Assembly (NCBI GenBank): GCA_050050435.1
Contig: JASFUE010000213.1
Span: forward strand, 1 to 6,023
From: SG8-40 sp050050435
GTDB taxonomy: Bacteria > Pseudomonadota > Gammaproteobacteria > Burkholderiales > Eutrophovitaceae
DNA length: 6,023 nucleotides
Reading direction: 5' to 3'
A program made the translations under genes and the position numbers. The number at the start of each line of letters is the position of its first letter. The stretch's first letter is position 1. A model generated the notes under the pieces. That model searched no databases and was not told the DNA's origin. It was given only the letters and a program-made list of their open reading frames with translations. Shown here piece after piece: positions 5,816 through 6,023 of this stretch.

Positions 5816-6023
5816 TGCACTGACTCCAGCAGCGTCTGCGTGGCGAGTGTTGCGGTACCGACCGTTACGGAGGTATCCAGGCCAAAGTAGATACAGGCAA
5901 TGACGAATATCCAGGCCGGAATCAGCATCGACAATGGAGCCTCGCGCATTTCACTGAGTTCTTTCGAAGGCTCGCGGAAGTAGCAGATTTCGACCAGTCA
6001 CCACACATATACGAGGGCGAGCA
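5812..6023 (-). pseudogene. 3' end of another MrpD-type antiporter subunit, with in-frame TGA
   Basis: The edge of the window holds the C-terminal part of a third proton-antiporter membrane subunit. Reading from 6021 the codons give LALVYVW, a TGA at 6000-5998, then LVEICYFREPSKELSEMREAP and SMLIPAWIFVIACIYFGLDTS, finishing VQ and TGA at 5814-5812. The text on both sides of the internal TGA is in one frame and continues the known pattern (VYVWR-VVE-x-x-YF, then EAP-x-SM-x-x-P-x-W, then FG-DTS), so one codon, most simply CGA (Arg), has become a stop. Sixty-one residues follow the internal stop. The gene overlaps the 487-aa gene by 4 bp. It may be a true nonsense mutation or a base error near a sequence end; if an error, this is an ordinary partial coding gene. 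The 5' part lies outside the window. Confidence 0.75.
5824..5827 (-). promoter_or_regulatory. Ribosome binding site of the 487-aa antiporter gene
   Basis: GGAG on the minus strand (inside CTGGAGTC) stands 8 bases before the ATG at 5815 and lies within the end of the upstream gene. It agrees with the ATGA stop/start overlap in fixing this start. Confidence 0.5.

Noticed and set aside
5998..6000. Recoding of the internal TGA as Trp or selenocysteine
   Set aside because: lutC, the 487-aa, 85-aa and 560-aa genes all end at TGA, so a TGA-sense code is unlikely, and no selenocysteine context is expected in this family.

Overview
The window looks like chromosomal DNA of an aerobic or facultative proteobacterium, probably gammaproteobacterial. 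This is inferred from moderately high GC, standard stop codons (TGA closes several genes), the LutB/LutC pair, and a tandem-MrpD antiporter cluster of a kind I associate with marine and environmental Proteobacteria. No mobile element, tRNA, rRNA or CRISPR array was seen.

Plus-strand half (1-2432). The window opens inside the 3' end of lutB, an iron-sulfur subunit of the L-lactate utilization complex. lutB overlaps lutC, a LUD-domain partner. A 186-bp gap with competing hairpins follows, then a RimJ/RimL-type GNAT acetyltransferase and, after 111 bp, a DUF2062 membrane protein.

Minus-strand half (2423-6023). Four tightly overlapping genes read right to left: the 3' end of a MrpD/NuoM/NuoN-type proton-antiporter subunit, cut by the window edge and carrying an in-frame TGA; a complete 487-aa MrpD-type subunit; an 85-aa two-helix protein starting at TTG behind a strong Shine-Dalgarno; and a 560-aa MrpD-type subunit with a long polar C-terminal stretch and a last transmembrane helix. 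Junctions overlap by 4, 4 and 8 bp, so translation is probably coupled. The rest of the operon (Mrp C/B/E/F/G-like small subunits and the promoter) would lie beyond 6023. The last antiporter gene and the DUF2062 gene converge and overlap by 10 bp at their stop codons.

Functionally the left side concerns lactate oxidation. The right side concerns membrane H+/cation exchange, probably Na+/H+ antiport for pH and sodium homeostasis. Nothing shows that the two sides are linked beyond adjacency. The most notable points are the in-frame TGA, the replacement of the expected TM7 lysine by asparagine in the 560-aa subunit, its possible NuoL-like C-terminal lateral helix, and the uncharacterised small protein wedged between antiporter subunits.
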